A stretch of 64,000 bases of DNA, from assembly GCF_000092045.1 (NCBI RefSeq), contig NC_007761.1:1491001-1555000 (forward strand), given 5' to 3'. Origin of the DNA: Rhizobium etli CFN 42 (GTDB lineage Bacteria; Pseudomonadota; Alphaproteobacteria; Rhizobiales; Rhizobiaceae). A program made the translations under genes and the position numbers. Positions 19,466 to 29,077 of this stretch are shown in pieces. Position 1 is the stretch's first letter. Every line of letters begins with the position of its first letter. The notes below the pieces were generated by a model, which ran no database searches, was not told where the DNA came from, and saw nothing but the letters and a program-made list of their open reading frames with translations.

Positions 19466-19714
19466 TTAAGCGACGACGTAGGGCAGCAGGCCGAGGAAAC
19501 GGGCGCGCTTGATCGCCTGGGCGAGTTCGCGCTGCTTCTTCTGGGAAACGGCCGTGATGCGGGACGGAACGATCTTGCCGCGCTCGGAAATGTAGCGCTG
19601 CAGCAGGCGAACGTCCTTGTAGTCGATCCGCGGTGCGTTTGCGCCGGAGAACGGGCAGGTCTTGCGGCGGCGATGGAACGGACGGCGGACCGGTGCGGAG
19701 GAAGCTTCAGACAT
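19466..19714 (-). CDS. rpsR: 30S ribosomal protein S18
   Basis: Small-subunit protein that pairs with S6 on the platform. The 82-residue product contains [19 protein letters not shown] and the diagnostic [19 protein letters not shown], then [14 protein letters not shown]. Start at ATG 19714, 12 bases after the rpsF stop. The single Cys resembles the degenerate zinc ribbon of S18. Second gene of the ribosomal operon. Confidence 0.97.
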   Translation of the reverse strand: MSEASSAPVRRPFHRRRKTCPFSGANAPRIDYKDVRLLQRYISERGKIVPSRITAVSQKKQRELAQAIKRARFLGLLPYVVA

Positions 19715-19726
19715 TCTTATATCTCC

Positions 19727-20185
19727 TTATGCACGGTCTTCGCGGGGAGCGCGGTCCGGACGCGGGCCACGCTGGAAGTCGCCGTCACGGCGCGGCGGAC
19801 GGTCACCGAATTCGCGGCGCGGGCCACGGTCGCCGCCTTCACGCGGGCCGCGGTCGTCGCGGTCGCGCTTCTGCAGCATGGCAGACGGGCCTTCCTCATG
19901 CTTTTCGACGGCGATGGTCATGTAGCGAAGAACGTCTTCGCTGATGCGCATCTGACGTTCCATTTCCTGGATCGCAGCCGGCGGTGCATCGATGTCCATC
20001 AGGGCGTAGTGCGCCTTGCGGTTCTTCTTGATGCGATAGGTGAGGGACTTGAGTCCCCAGTTCTCGATGCGCCCGACCTTGCCGCCGTTAGCTTCGATCA
20101 CACCCTTGTACTGTTCTACGAGGGCATCGACCTGCTGAGCGGAAATATCCTGTCGGGCAAGGAATACATGTTCATAAAGAGCCAT
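19727..20185 (-). CDS. rpsF: 30S ribosomal protein S6
   Basis: Primary S18 partner in the 30S platform. The 152-residue product has the S6 start [20 protein letters not shown] and the diagnostic [19 protein letters not shown] region; about 45 C-terminal residues are rich in Arg, Gly and Asp in a repeating pattern and probably disordered. E. coli S6 instead carries a glutamate tail; this basic-acidic tail is typical of rhizobia. First gene of rpsF-rpsR-DUF2232-rplI, with a promoter candidate about 220 bases upstream. Confidence 0.96.
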   Translation of the reverse strand: MALYEHVFLARQDISAQQVDALVEQYKGVIEANGGKVGRIENWGLKSLTYRIKKNRKAHYALMDIDAPPAAIQEMERQMRISEDVLRYMTIAVEKHEEGPSAMLQKRDRDDRGPREGGDRGPRREFGDRPPRRDGDFQRGPRPDRAPREDRA

Positions 20186-20488
20186 GACAGCTTTGCCTTT
20201 CTTGCGTTTGGTTCAACCCGATTTTCGGCGGCTAAGCCTCAACGACTGCTCCTGATTGGGCGAACCCAGGCAAGAAAAGCGTTTCCGAGACGGTCGAGAG
20301 CGGAGACACGGGAGGCTGGAACGCTTCCGTTCCGAACGATTTCCAATAGGAAACCGGCCCTCCGTTCAGCCACCAGCCAGAAGACCGGGTTAACGAACAG
20401 GCGCGCTTATACGGATTTTTCGAGGAAAGGCAACCCCAATCCGGCATTCGAGCCCGACGCAGACCAATCGGCAGCGCCGGACCGGTCA
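20186..20488. other. Intergenic region upstream of rpsF
   Basis: A 303-bp gap between the Tas-like gene and rpsF, both minus. It contains a good promoter candidate at 20406-20433 and otherwise no coding sequence. The leader from that promoter to rpsF would be about 215 bases, long enough for S6-S18 autoregulation, but no diagnostic fold could be confirmed by eye. Confidence 0.5.
20406..20433 (-). promoter_or_regulatory. Candidate sigma70-type promoter for rpsF operon
   Basis: On the minus strand, TTGCCT (20433-20428) and TATAAG (20411-20406) are separated by 16 bases, a reasonable housekeeping promoter. It points toward rpsF, the only gene available downstream. The distance to the gene is about 220 bases. 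Judged from consensus only. Confidence 0.5.
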
Positions 20489-21532
20489 TCAGAGCGTCAG
20501 CGGATACTGCCGGTGCACCTTGGCAATCTCCGCCAGCACCTCGTCCGAAAGCGTCAGCTCGGCTGCGCCGAGATCGGTTTTCAACTGCTCCATCGAGGTT
20601 GCGCCGATGATGACCGAGGTCATGAAGGGTCTCGACAGGCAGAAGGCGAGCGCCATGGCCGCCGGGTCGAGACCGTATCGGGTCGCGAGGGTCAGATAGG
20701 CCTTGGTCGCCGGCTCCTGCAGTGGCTGGAGCCGGCCGCCGATATCGGGATTGATCGACGCGCGCGAACCTTTCGGTCTCAGACCACCGACATATTTGCC
20801 GGTCAGGATGCCACCGGCGAGCGGTGAATAGGCAAGCAGCCCGACATCTTCGTAATGCGAGAGCTCGGCGAGATCGAGGTCGAAGTGGCGGTAGAGCAGG
20901 TTGTATTCGTTCTGAACGCTGGCGACCCGCGGCAGGTTCTTCTGTTCGGAGAGCGTCAGATATTTCTGGATACCCCAGGTGGTTTCGTTGGAAAGGCCGA
21001 TCGCGCGGATCTTGCCTTCCTTCACCAGCGCGCCGAGCGTCTCCAGGATATCGAGCATGTTGGCGACGGCCTTGTCGCGATCTTGGTTGAAGGGGTTGTA
21101 GCTCCAGTTTTGGCGGAAATGAAAATGGCCGCGGTTCGGCCAATGCACCTGATAGAGGTCGACATAATCCGTCTTCAGCCGTTTCAGGCTGGCCTCGAGC
21201 GCCAGGCGGATATTCCTCGCATCCGCTCCTTCACCGCCGCGCAGATAATCGCGGCCGCGGCCGGCGACCTTGGTGGCGAGCACGATCTCGCTTCGCTTGC
21301 CGGACTTTTCGAACCAGCTGCCGATATAGTCTTCGGTCCAGCCCTGCGTTTCGGGCGAAACCGGCGTTGTCGGGTAGAGCTCGGCGGTATCGAAGAAATT
21401 GACGCCCTTTTCGACGGCGTAATCCATCTGCGCATGCGCGTCGGTTTCGCTGTTCTGCGAGCCCCAGGTCATGGTGCCAAGGCAGATTTCTGAAACGGAA
21501 ATGTCTGTACGGCCGAGTGACTTGTACTTCAT
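20489..21532 (-). CDS. tas: Tas-like aldo/keto reductase
   Basis: NADP(H)-dependent aldo/keto reductase of 347 residues, close in length and sequence to E. coli Tas (346). Family landmarks are LGTMTWGSQNSE near residue 19, DTAELYPTTPVSPETQG near residue 48 (catalytic Asp and Tyr), VDLYQVHWPNRG near residue 116 and the cofactor-binding GATSMEQLKTDL near residue 313. The substrate is not known; E. coli Tas was found as a suppressor of tyrosine auxotrophy. ATG 21532 is used; the frame open to 21673 adds an unlikely extension. Divergent from fabD. Confidence 0.87.
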   Translation of the reverse strand: MKYKSLGRTDISVSEICLGTMTWGSQNSETDAHAQMDYAVEKGVNFFDTAELYPTTPVSPETQGWTEDYIGSWFEKSGKRSEIVLATKVAGRGRDYLRGGEGADARNIRLALEASLKRLKTDYVDLYQVHWPNRGHFHFRQNWSYNPFNQDRDKAVANMLDILETLGALVKEGKIRAIGLSNETTWGIQKYLTLSEQKNLPRVASVQNEYNLLYRHFDLDLAELSHYEDVGLLAYSPLAGGILTGKYVGGLRPKGSRASINPDIGGRLQPLQEPATKAYLTLATRYGLDPAAMALAFCLSRPFMTSVIIGATSMEQLKTDLGAAELTLSDEVLAEIAKVHRQYPLTL

Positions 21533-21742
21533 GGAGAAAACCTTGAGAGCGATCTGGAGGATGAAAGCCTTGGGGAAGGACCGGGCAAATCTAGGCCGGA
21601 TTTGGCGGAGCGCAAGAGCAAAAACCGGGCTTTTGCAGCGGTGCGAAAGGCTTTGCGCAGAAGCCGCCGCCACTTGACTCTGCCGGAAAGAATGTCAATT
21701 GGAGGCAAAACAGCCTCGAGGGGCGCAATCAGGGACATGAGC

Positions 21743-22687
21743 ATGACCATTGCTTTTACTTTTCCCGGCCAGGGCAGCCAGGCCGTCGGCATGGGCAAGG
21801 ATCTGGCCGAGAATTTTGCGGAAGCCCGCGCGGTTTTAGAAGAAGTCGACGAGGCGCTCGGTGAAAAACTTTCGGACGTTATGTTCAACGGTCCCGAGGA
21901 CACCCTGACCCTGACTGCGAACGCCCAGCCGGCGCTGATGGCGGTTTCGATCGCCGTCATCCGCGTTCTCCAGGCGAAGGGGCTGGACCTGAAGTCCAAG
22001 GTCGCCTACGTCGCCGGTCACTCGCTCGGCGAGTATTCCGCCCTTTGTGCCGCCGGCACCTTTTCCCTCGCCGATACTGCGCGGCTGCTGCGTATTCGCG
22101 GCAATGCCATGCAGGCGGCCGTTCCCGTCGGCGTCGGCGCCATGGCCGCGATCATCGGCCTTGAACATGCCGACGTCGTCGCCGTCTGCGAAGAGGCTGC
22201 CGCCACCGGCGCCTGCCAGATCGCCAACGACAATGGCGGCGGCCAGATCGTCATTTCGGGGGAGAAGGCTGCTGTCGAAAAGGCCGCCGGCCTCGCAACC
22301 GACAGGGGCGCCAAGCGCGCCATCCTGCTGCCGGTCTCGGCTCCCTTTCATTCCAAGCTGATGGCACCTGCGGCCGAGGCCATGCGCGCGGCGCTGGCGA
22401 CGGTCGCCAAGTCCGATCCCGTCGTGCCCCTGATCGCCAATGTCCGCGCCGCCCCGGTGTCCGGCGCCGACGAGATCGCCAGCCTCCTGGTCGAGCAGGT
22501 GACCGGCCAGGTTCGTTGGCGCGAGACGGTGGAATGGTTCGCCGGCAATGGCGTGACGACGCTTTATGAACTCGGTTCCGGCAAGGTGCTGACCGGCCTT
22601 GCCCGTCGCATCGACAAAACAGTCAACGGCATCTCCGTCGGCGGCCCGGCGGACATCGACGCGGCTGTCGCCGCCCTGATGGCCTGA
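21743..22687 (+). CDS. fabD: Malonyl-CoA:ACP transacylase
   Basis: Transfers malonyl from CoA to ACP for fatty-acid elongation. The 314-residue product has FPGQGSQAVGMG at residues 7-18, the nucleophile Ser94 in AGHSLGEYSAL and the catalytic His in VSAPFHSKLM. ATG 21743 is favoured because GGGA lies eight bases upstream; the alternative ATG at 21737 would be too close to it. The frame open to 21602 adds an unconvincing basic extension. First gene of fabD-fabG-acpP-fabF. Confidence 0.96.
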   Translation: MTIAFTFPGQGSQAVGMGKDLAENFAEARAVLEEVDEALGEKLSDVMFNGPEDTLTLTANAQPALMAVSIAVIRVLQAKGLDLKSKVAYVAGHSLGEYSALCAAGTFSLADTARLLRIRGNAMQAAVPVGVGAMAAIIGLEHADVVAVCEEAAATGACQIANDNGGGQIVISGEKAAVEKAAGLATDRGAKRAILLPVSAPFHSKLMAPAAEAMRAALATVAKSDPVVPLIANVRAAPVSGADEIASLLVEQVTGQVRWRETVEWFAGNGVTTLYELGSGKVLTGLARRIDKTVNGISVGGPADIDAAVAALMA

Positions 22688-22716
22688 TTGATATCTCCAG
22701 ATATAAGGAACGTTCC

Positions 22717-23454
22717 ATGTTCGATCTCTCCGGCCGCAAGGCTCTCGTCACCGGCGCATCGGGCGGCATCGGCGAGGAAATCGCCCGTCTCCTTCATCAG
22801 CAGGGCGCCATCGTCGGCCTGCACGGCACCCGCGTCGAGAAGCTGGAAGCGCTGGCGGCCGAGCTCGGCGAGCGCGTCAAGATCTTCCCGGCCAACTTGT
22901 CGGACCGTGACGAGGTGAAGGCGCTCGGCCAGAAGGCCGAGGCCGATCTCGAGGGTGTCGATATCCTCGTCAACAATGCCGGCATCACCAAGGACGGCCT
23001 GTTCGTGCGCATGAGCGACGAAGACTGGGATGCGGTCCTCGAGGTCAATCTGACGGCGACCTTCCGCCTGACGCGCGAGTTGACGCATCCGATGATGCGC
23101 CGCCGCTATGGCCGTATCATCAACATCACCTCCGTCGTCGGCGTCACCGGCAATCCGGGCCAGGCCAACTATTGCGCCTCCAAGGCCGGCATGATCGGCT
23201 TCACCAAGTCCTTGGCGCAGGAAATCGCCACCCGCAATGTGACCGTCAACTGCGTCGCCCCCGGCTTCATCGAAAGCGCGATGACCGGCAAGCTGAATGA
23301 CAAGCAGAAGGAAGCGATCATGGGGGCTATCCCGATGAAGCGGATGGGGACGGGCGGCGAAGTCGCCTCGGCGGTTGCCTATCTTGCGTCCTCCGAGGCT
23401 GCCTACATGACCGGCCAGACGCTGCACGTAAACGGCGGCATGGCGATGATCTGA
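22717..23454 (+). CDS. fabG: 3-oxoacyl-ACP reductase
   Basis: NADPH-dependent reduction of beta-ketoacyl-ACP. The 245-residue SDR has TGASGGIGEE at residues 12-21, LVNNAGITKDG near 84-94 and the catalytic triad Ser139, Tyr152 and Lys156 (NYCASKAGMIGF). The C-terminus GQTLHVNGGMAMI is typical of housekeeping FabG. Located 29 bases after fabD. The context with fabD, acpP and fabF makes the assignment to fatty-acid synthesis firm. Confidence 0.96.
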   Translation: MFDLSGRKALVTGASGGIGEEIARLLHQQGAIVGLHGTRVEKLEALAAELGERVKIFPANLSDRDEVKALGQKAEADLEGVDILVNNAGITKDGLFVRMSDEDWDAVLEVNLTATFRLTRELTHPMMRRRYGRIINITSVVGVTGNPGQANYCASKAGMIGFTKSLAQEIATRNVTVNCVAPGFIESAMTGKLNDKQKEAIMGAIPMKRMGTGGEVASAVAYLASSEAAYMTGQTLHVNGGMAMI

Positions 23455-23740
23455 AAGGACAAACCGTCGGCATGGGGATAATTCCGCCAATAGCATGTTG
23501 AGCAATCACGAAGCGTTGATTTTCTGGCTTTGCGGCAGACTTAAACCATGTTAAGCGGGCCATGACTGTGAACAGTCGTCCCGAGAAAGCAGACGGACCG
23601 GCGGGCTTTTCGCAAGCCTCGGAAATCTCTGAAGCCGGGTAAACGAGTTTGCCGAGGATGTCTGAAAACATCGCAGGCTGAAACAGGGTAGGGGTGCCGC
23701 AACGGCATTCCGATCAGGACATAAGGTCGAGGAAACCGAC

Positions 23741-23977
23741 ATGAGCGATATCGCAGAACGCGTAAAGAAAATTGTTATTGATCATCTTGGCGTCGATGCC
23801 GACAAGGTCGTCGAGAGCGCCAGCTTTATCGACGATCTGGGCGCTGACTCGCTCGACACGGTCGAACTTGTCATGGCTTTCGAAGAAGAATTCGGCGTTG
23901 AAATCCCCGACGACGCAGCTGACTCGATCCTGACGGTCGGCGATGCAGTGAAGTTCATTGAGAAGGCCCAGGCCTGA
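23741..23977 (+). CDS. acpP: Acyl carrier protein
   Basis: Acidic 78-residue carrier of growing acyl chains. The phosphopantetheine site is Ser37 in [16 protein letters not shown]. The 286-bp gap from fabG to acpP and the terminator after it suggest that acpP has its own promoter and is made at a much higher level than its neighbours, as in other bacteria. Start ATG 23741 with GAGGAAA upstream. Rhizobia have additional specialised ACPs; this is the constitutive one by context. Confidence 0.98.
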   Translation: MSDIAERVKKIVIDHLGVDADKVVESASFIDDLGADSLDTVELVMAFEEEFGVEIPDDAADSILTVGDAVKFIEKAQA

Positions 23978-23992
23978 TCCTATATATTTGAG

Positions 23993-24025
23993 AAAGGGCG
24001 GGCCTGGAGTCCGCCCTTTTCTTTT
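23993..24025 (+). terminator. Rho-independent terminator after acpP
   Basis: A nine-base stem AAAGGGCGG (23993-24001) with CCGCCCTTT (24011-24019), followed by TCTTTTC. It lies 16 bases after the acpP stop and before fabF, consistent with a separately high acpP transcript and partial read-through into fabF. Confidence 0.85.
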
Positions 24026-24070
24026 CGGCCTATTTCTCCATAGAACATAAGAGGCGGGGGAAAGCACGCG

Positions 24071-25333
24071 ATGAGACGTGTCGTCATCACTGGTACCGGC
24101 ATGGTATCACCCTTGGGATGCGGAACTGAGGTGACGTGGTCGCGGCTGCTCGCCGGCCAGAACGGCGCCCGCCTCGTCACCGAATTCGAGGTCGACGACC
24201 TTCCCGCCAAGATTGCCTGCCGTATCCCGCTCGGTGACGGCACTGACGGCACCTTCAGCGCCGACCAATGGATGGAGCCGAAGGAGCAGCGCAAGGTCGA
24301 TCCCTTCATCATCTATGGCATGGCCGCGGCCGACATGGCGCTTGCCGACGCCGGCTGGCATCCCGAGAGCGATGAGGATCAAATCTCCACCGGCGTGCTG
24401 ATCGGCTCGGGCATCGGCGGCATCGAAGGCATCGTCGAGGCAGGTTACACCCTGCGCGACAAGGGTCCGCGCCGTATCTCCCCCTTCTTCATCCCCGGCC
24501 GCCTGATCAATCTCGTCTCTGGCCAGGTCTCGATCCGCCATAAACTGCGCGGACCCAATCATTCGGTCGTCACCGCCTGCTCGACGGGCGCGCATGCGAT
24601 CGGCGATGCCGCGCGGCTGATCGCGCTTGGTGACGCCGACGTCATGGTCGCCGGCGGCACGGAATCTCCCGTCAGCCGTATTTCGCTGGCAGGCTTTGCC
24701 GCCTGCAAGGCGCTGTCGACCCAGCACAACGACGATCCGCAGAAGGCTTCGCGCCCTTATGACCGCGACCGTGACGGCTTCGTCATGGGCGAGGGCGCCG
24801 GCATCGTCGTGCTCGAAGAGCTGGAGCATGCGAAGGCCCGCGGCGCCAAGATCTACGCCGAGATCGTCGGCTACGGCCTGTCGGGCGACGCCTATCACAT
24901 TACCGCGCCATCCGAAGACGGCGAGGGTGCCGGCCGCTGCATGGCGATGGCGCTGAAGCGCGCCGGGCTGACACCGGCCGACATCGACTACATCAACGCT
25001 CATGGTACTTCGACCATGGCCGACACGATCGAACTCGGGGCAGTCGAGCGCCTGGTCGGCAACGCGGCGTCGAAGATCTCGATGTCCTCGACCAAGTCGG
25101 CGACCGGACACCTTCTCGGTGCTGCCGGCGCGATCGAGGCGATCTTCGCGACACTTGCCATCCGTGACAATATCGCGCCGCCGACGCTCAATCTTGACAA
25201 TCCCGAACGCGAGACGGCGATCGATCTTGTTCCGCACAAGGCTCGTGAGCGAGAAATCGACGTGGCTCTGTCCAATTCGTTCGGGTTCGGCGGCACGAAC
25301 GCATCGCTCGTGCTGCGCCGTTACGCGCAGTAA
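24071..25333 (+). CDS. fabF: 3-oxoacyl-ACP synthase II
   Basis: Beta-ketoacyl-ACP synthase that elongates acyl-ACP with malonyl-ACP. The 420-residue thiolase-fold protein shows the active-site Cys170 in VVTACSTGAHAIGDA and catalytic histidines in NAHGTSTMADTIE near 310 and KSATGHLLGAAGAIEA near 346; SFGFGGTNASLVL closes the domain. Located directly after acpP, and the start ATG 24071 follows a purine-rich GAGGCGGGGGAAA. A 1023-codon antisense frame crosses this gene but is a shadow. Confidence 0.97.
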   Translation: MRRVVITGTGMVSPLGCGTEVTWSRLLAGQNGARLVTEFEVDDLPAKIACRIPLGDGTDGTFSADQWMEPKEQRKVDPFIIYGMAAADMALADAGWHPESDEDQISTGVLIGSGIGGIEGIVEAGYTLRDKGPRRISPFFIPGRLINLVSGQVSIRHKLRGPNHSVVTACSTGAHAIGDAARLIALGDADVMVAGGTESPVSRISLAGFAACKALSTQHNDDPQKASRPYDRDRDGFVMGEGAGIVVLEELEHAKARGAKIYAEIVGYGLSGDAYHITAPSEDGEGAGRCMAMALKRAGLTPADIDYINAHGTSTMADTIELGAVERLVGNAASKISMSSTKSATGHLLGAAGAIEAIFATLAIRDNIAPPTLNLDNPERETAIDLVPHKAREREIDVALSNSFGFGGTNASLVLRRYAQ

Positions 25334-25462
25334 GAGGCCCGCCGGAGCAGCGTGCTGGAGTTGAACGATCGGCAGCGGCTTCGTTGAACTGTGGCGGAAC
25401 CTGTTTTTGCCGCATTGCTTCGCGAAATAGCGGAATGAGGGCCAAGTTTTAGAGGATTGCCG

Positions 25463-26680
25463 GTGAGCGATACGACGAACCAGAGCAACGACAGCCAGGC
25501 GCAGAAGGGACCGATCATCCCGAAGTCGCCGAGCGAAGCCCTGCGTCCGGAACGTGTTCCGGAGCCGCCGAAACGCTCCAGGAACGCTCGCAGCCAGATC
25601 GTCCTTTTCCTGAACTTCATCATGACGATGACGGTGCTGGTCTGCGTCCTTGCCGTCATCGGCTTCTATTACGCGACCTCGACTTATCAGAGCCCAGGCC
25701 CGCTGCAGACCAACACTAATTTCATCGTCCGCAACGGCGCGGGTCTCGCCGAAATCGCCTCGAACCTCGAGCGCAACGCGATAATCTCCGATGCCCGTAT
25801 CTTCCGTTATCTCACCGCGACGCATCTTGCCGCCGGCGAGAGCCTGAAGGCCGGCGAATATGAGATCAAGGCGAGAGCCTCCATGAGCGATATCATGGAA
25901 CTGCTGAAATCGGGCAAGTCCATCCTCTATTCGGTGTCCTTTCCGGAAGGCCTGACGGTCCGCCAGATGTTCGACCGCATGCTGCAGGATCCGGTGCTGG
26001 AAGGCGACTTGCCGGCCGCACTGCCGGCCGAAGGCAGCCTGCGTCCGGACACCTACAAATTCTCGCGCGGCACCAAGCGCTCGGAAATCATCGAACAGAT
26101 GGCGGCCGCACAGCAGAAGCTGGTCGACCAGATCTGGGATAAGCGCGATTCCTCGCTGCCGCTGCGATCCAAAGAGGAATTTGTGACGCTCGCTTCGATC
26201 GTCGAAAAGGAGACCGGCATTCCCGACGAACGCGCCCATGTCGCTTCCGTGTTCTTGAACCGGCTTGGCAAGGGCATGCGCCTGCAGTCCGATCCGACGA
26301 TCATCTACGGGCTCTTCGGTGGCGAGGGAAAACCGGCGGACCGGCCGATCTACCAGTCGGATCTGAAACGGGACACGCCTTACAATACCTATGTCATCAA
26401 GGGCCTGCCGCCGACACCGATCGCCAATCCTGGCAAGGATGCGCTGGAAGCCGTTGCCAACCCTTGGAAAACCCAGGATCTCTATTTCGTCGCCGACGGC
26501 ACCGGCGGCCACGTTTTTGCCGCTACGCTCGAGGAGCACAATGCCAATGTCAAGCGCTGGCGCAAGCTCGAGGCCGACAAGGGCTCGGACCCGAACATCG
26601 CAGTCGACGGCCAGCCGGAAGAGCAGCCGGGCGATAGTGGTGCGACTGTCGTGCCGCCGAAGAAAAAGAAGATCAACTGA
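25463..26680 (+). CDS. mltG: Endolytic murein transglycosylase MltG
   Basis: Inner-membrane lytic transglycosylase (YceG/DUF175 family) that cuts nascent glycan strands and sets chain length. The 405-residue product has a cytoplasmic Pro-rich N-terminus, one membrane segment at about residues 45-68, a LysM-like region with RNGAGLAEIASNL, and the catalytic domain with the essential Glu in LASIVEKETGIPDE near residue 250 and RLQSDPTIIYGL. GTG 25463 is preferred over TTG 25457 because GAGG lies seven bases before it. MltG next to fab genes is common in alphaproteobacteria. Confidence 0.93.
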   Translation: MSDTTNQSNDSQAQKGPIIPKSPSEALRPERVPEPPKRSRNARSQIVLFLNFIMTMTVLVCVLAVIGFYYATSTYQSPGPLQTNTNFIVRNGAGLAEIASNLERNAIISDARIFRYLTATHLAAGESLKAGEYEIKARASMSDIMELLKSGKSILYSVSFPEGLTVRQMFDRMLQDPVLEGDLPAALPAEGSLRPDTYKFSRGTKRSEIIEQMAAAQQKLVDQIWDKRDSSLPLRSKEEFVTLASIVEKETGIPDERAHVASVFLNRLGKGMRLQSDPTIIYGLFGGEGKPADRPIYQSDLKRDTPYNTYVIKGLPPTPIANPGKDALEAVANPWKTQDLYFVADGTGGHVFAATLEEHNANVKRWRKLEADKGSDPNIAVDGQPEEQPGDSGATVVPPKKKKIN

Positions 26681-26699
26681 CAGTTTTCGGGAGGCTCGC

Positions 26700-27587
26700 A
26701 TGGCTTTGCAGTCCATGACTGGTTTTGCGCGGCGCGAGGGAACAAGCGGCCGCTGGCGTTGGGCATGGGAGCTGCGCTCGGTCAACGGCAAGGGTTTCGA
26801 CCTGCGCCTGCGCCTGCCGCCCGGCCTCGAACGCATGGAGGCGGAGGTCCGCCGCCTTGCCGGCGAAAGCTTCAGCCGCGGCAACCTGCAGGCTTCGCTT
26901 TCGGTCACCGCTGACGAGAACCGTTTCGAGGCGGTGCTGAACAGGGAAGCGCTTGCCGCCGTGCTTGCCATGCGCGAGCAATTGGCGGGCGTGATCGATC
27001 CGGCGCCGCTGAAGCTCGACACGCTGCTTCTGGTGCGCGGCATCGTGGAGTTCCGTGAGGGCGAGGACGCTGAGGAGGCGCTGGCTGCCCGGGATGCCGA
27101 TATTGCCGCCGGACTCATGGCCGCGCTTGCCGATCTCCGGGCGATGCGCGAACAGGAAGGGGCGGCGCTCTCCCGCATTCTTCTCGATCACGTCGCAACG
27201 ATCGAGGGCCTGACACGGACGATCGAGATGGATCCTTCGCGCTCGCCGCAGGAGATCGCCTCCCGGCTCGTGGCGCAGGTCGCCTTGCTGATGGACGGCA
27301 TGGCCGCGTTCGACCGCGACCGGTTGCATGCCGAAGCCGCGCTGTTGGCGACCAAGGCGGATCTGCGCGAGGAAATCGACCGCCTGAAGGCGCATGTCGC
27401 CGCCGCGCGCGATCTCCTGGTGAAAGGCGGGCCTGCCGGGCGCCGGCTGGACTTCCTTGCACAGGAATTTAACCGCGAATCGAATACCATCTGCTCCAAG
27501 TCGAATGCCTCGGCGGTTACGGCCGCCGGCATCGAGTTGAAAGTCGTGATCGACCAGTTCCGCGAGCAGGTCCAGAATTTGGAGTAG
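26700..27587 (+). CDS. YicC/YloC family endoribonuclease
   Basis: A 295-residue protein of the YicC family, recently recognised as an endoribonuclease clade; it begins MALQSMTGFARREG, the conserved N-terminal signature SMTGFAR, followed by WELRSVNGKGFDLRLRLP. The C-terminal DUF1732 region ends FLAQEFNRESNTICSKSN, the hallmark containing the conserved NRE and NT motif. ATG 26700 has GGGAGG upstream, 19 bases after mltG. The yicC-gmk pair is a widespread association. Likely role is RNA turnover or regulation; the target is unknown here. Confidence 0.92.
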   Translation: MALQSMTGFARREGTSGRWRWAWELRSVNGKGFDLRLRLPPGLERMEAEVRRLAGESFSRGNLQASLSVTADENRFEAVLNREALAAVLAMREQLAGVIDPAPLKLDTLLLVRGIVEFREGEDAEEALAARDADIAAGLMAALADLRAMREQEGAALSRILLDHVATIEGLTRTIEMDPSRSPQEIASRLVAQVALLMDGMAAFDRDRLHAEAALLATKADLREEIDRLKAHVAAARDLLVKGGPAGRRLDFLAQEFNRESNTICSKSNASAVTAAGIELKVVIDQFREQVQNLE

Positions 27588-27590
27588 GAC

Positions 27591-28253
27591 ATGAAACCGG
27601 CGAAATCCTCGCCCGTGCAGATCGCCCGCCGCGGTCTGATGCTTGTCATTTCGTCGCCGTCTGGCGCCGGCAAATCCACCATCGCGCGCACGCTGCTGGA
27701 GACCGACAAGCATATCGGCCTTTCCGTCAGCGTCACCACGCGCCCGCGCCGCCCGAGCGAGGTCGAGGGCGTGCATTACCACTTCAAGAGCGTGCGCGAG
27801 TTCGAGCGGCTGCGTGACAGCGACGCGCTGCTCGAATGGGCCGAAGTGCATGGCAATTTCTACGGCACGCCGCGCGAGCCGGTCGAGCAGGCCATGGCCG
27901 AAGGCCGCGATATGCTCTTCGATATCGACTGGCAGGGCGCCCAGCAGTTGCAGGAGAAGATGTCGGCCGACGTCGTCTCGATCTTCGTGCTGCCGCCGAC
28001 CATGACGGAGCTCCAGTCGCGTCTGCACCGCCGTGCCGAGGATTCCGAGGAGGTGATTCAGACGCGACTGGCCAACAGCCGCGCCGAGATCGCCCACTGG
28101 CGCGAATATGATTATGTCATCGTCAATGACGATCTCAACACCGCCTTCGACGCCGTCCAGTCGATCGTCAAGGCCGAACGCCTGCGCCGCGACCGCCGCC
28201 ACGGCATGTTCGATTTCGTCCGAGAGCTGCTGGAGGAGACGCCGTCGCTCTAA
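27591..28253 (+). CDS. gmk: Guanylate kinase
   Basis: Phosphorylates GMP to GDP. The 220-residue product has the P-loop [10 protein letters not shown] at residues 21-30, the GMP-binding [19 protein letters not shown] near 44-62 and [10 protein letters not shown] near 104. It starts four bases after the yicC stop and is the last gene of the run. Its stop overlaps that of the convergent rsmA gene by three bases, leaving no room for a conventional terminator. Confidence 0.97.
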   Translation: MKPAKSSPVQIARRGLMLVISSPSGAGKSTIARTLLETDKHIGLSVSVTTRPRRPSEVEGVHYHFKSVREFERLRDSDALLEWAEVHGNFYGTPREPVEQAMAEGRDMLFDIDWQGAQQLQEKMSADVVSIFVLPPTMTELQSRLHRRAEDSEEVIQTRLANSRAEIAHWREYDYVIVNDDLNTAFDAVQSIVKAERLRRDRRHGMFDFVRELLEETPSL

Positions 28254-29077
28254 AGATTGTTCGCGAGAAGGCAGAATTCCTCGACGGACAAGGTCTCTGC
28301 CCGACGCGCCGGATCGATCCCCGCCTTGACGAGAAGGCTTTCGCCGCCGAGCGGTTTCAAGCTTTGACGCAGCATCTTGCGACGCTGGCCGAAGGCGGCT
28401 TGCGTGACCTTCTCCAAATTGGCGACGGCGCACTGAACGGGGTTTTCACGAGGAAGCAAGTGCACGACCGTTGAGGTCACCTTCGGCGGCGGCGTAAATG
28501 CCTGCGGCGGCACGTCGAAGGCCATGCGTGCGTCCGTCCGCCAGCCGCAGAGCACGCCGAGACGGCCGTAATGGTCGTCATCCTCGCCCGCGACGATACG
28601 CTCGCCGACTTCCTTCTGAAACATCAGCGTCAGTGACTGCCAAAATGGCGGCCAGGCTTTCGGCAGCAGCCAGTTGACCAGCAACTGCGTGCCGACATTA
28701 TAAGGCAGGTTGGCGATAATCTTGACGGGGCCTTCCGGCGCCAATGCTTCGAAATCCGTCTTCAGCGCATCGCCTTCGATGACCTCCAGGCGGCCGGGAT
28801 AGTGATCGGCGATCTCGGCAAGCGCAGGCAGGCAGCGCGCGTCCCGCTCGACGGCAATGACCTTCTTGGCGCCGAGCGCCAGAATCGCGCGGGTCAGCCC
28901 ACCGGGGCCGGGGCCGACCTCGAAAACGGTGGTCTCTTCAAGAGCGCCTGCGGTGCGGGCGACCTTCTGCGTGAGGTTGAGGTCGAGCAGGAAGTTCTGC
29001 CCGAGCGCCTTGCGCGCATCGAGGCCGTGACGCTGAATGACGTCGCGAAGCGGCGGCAGGCCATCGAGTGCTGCCAT
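28250..29077 (-). CDS. rsmA: 16S rRNA (adenine-1518/1519-N6) dimethyltransferase
   Basis: Dimethylates two adenines in helix 45 of 16S rRNA during 30S maturation (KsgA). The 275-residue product shows [15 protein letters not shown] near residue 23, the SAM motif [15 protein letters not shown] near residue 52 and the catalytic motif [10 protein letters not shown] near residue 118. ATG 29077 shares one base with the pdxA stop (TGATG); the TTG at 29095 is less likely. It is the last gene of the lptF-to-rsmA run, matching the surA-pdxA-ksgA order in E. coli. Confidence 0.96.
   Translation of the reverse strand: MAALDGLPPLRDVIQRHGLDARKALGQNFLLDLNLTQKVARTAGALEETTVFEVGPGPGGLTRAILALGAKKVIAVERDARCLPALAEIADHYPGRLEVIEGDALKTDFEALAPEGPVKIIANLPYNVGTQLLVNWLLPKAWPPFWQSLTLMFQKEVGERIVAGEDDDHYGRLGVLCGWRTDARMAFDVPPQAFTPPPKVTSTVVHLLPRENPVQCAVANLEKVTQAAFGQRRKMLRQSLKPLGGESLLVKAGIDPARRAETLSVEEFCLLANNL

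Noticed and set aside
23530..23560. CtrA-like TTAA pair upstream of acpP (TTAAACCATGTTAA)
   Set aside because: The spacing between the TTAA halves is six, not the seven of the CtrA consensus, so it was not listed as a site.
24107..27178. A 1023-codon open frame on the minus strand opposite fabF, mltG and yicC
   Set aside because: It is antisense to three firmly identified genes, has low-complexity Arg/Ser/Ala-rich content and no domain resemblance. Long antisense frames are expected in GC-rich DNA with codon bias.
26673..28433. A 586-codon minus-strand frame opposite yicC and gmk
   Set aside because: Shadow of two well-identified genes, with no ribosome site or family likeness.
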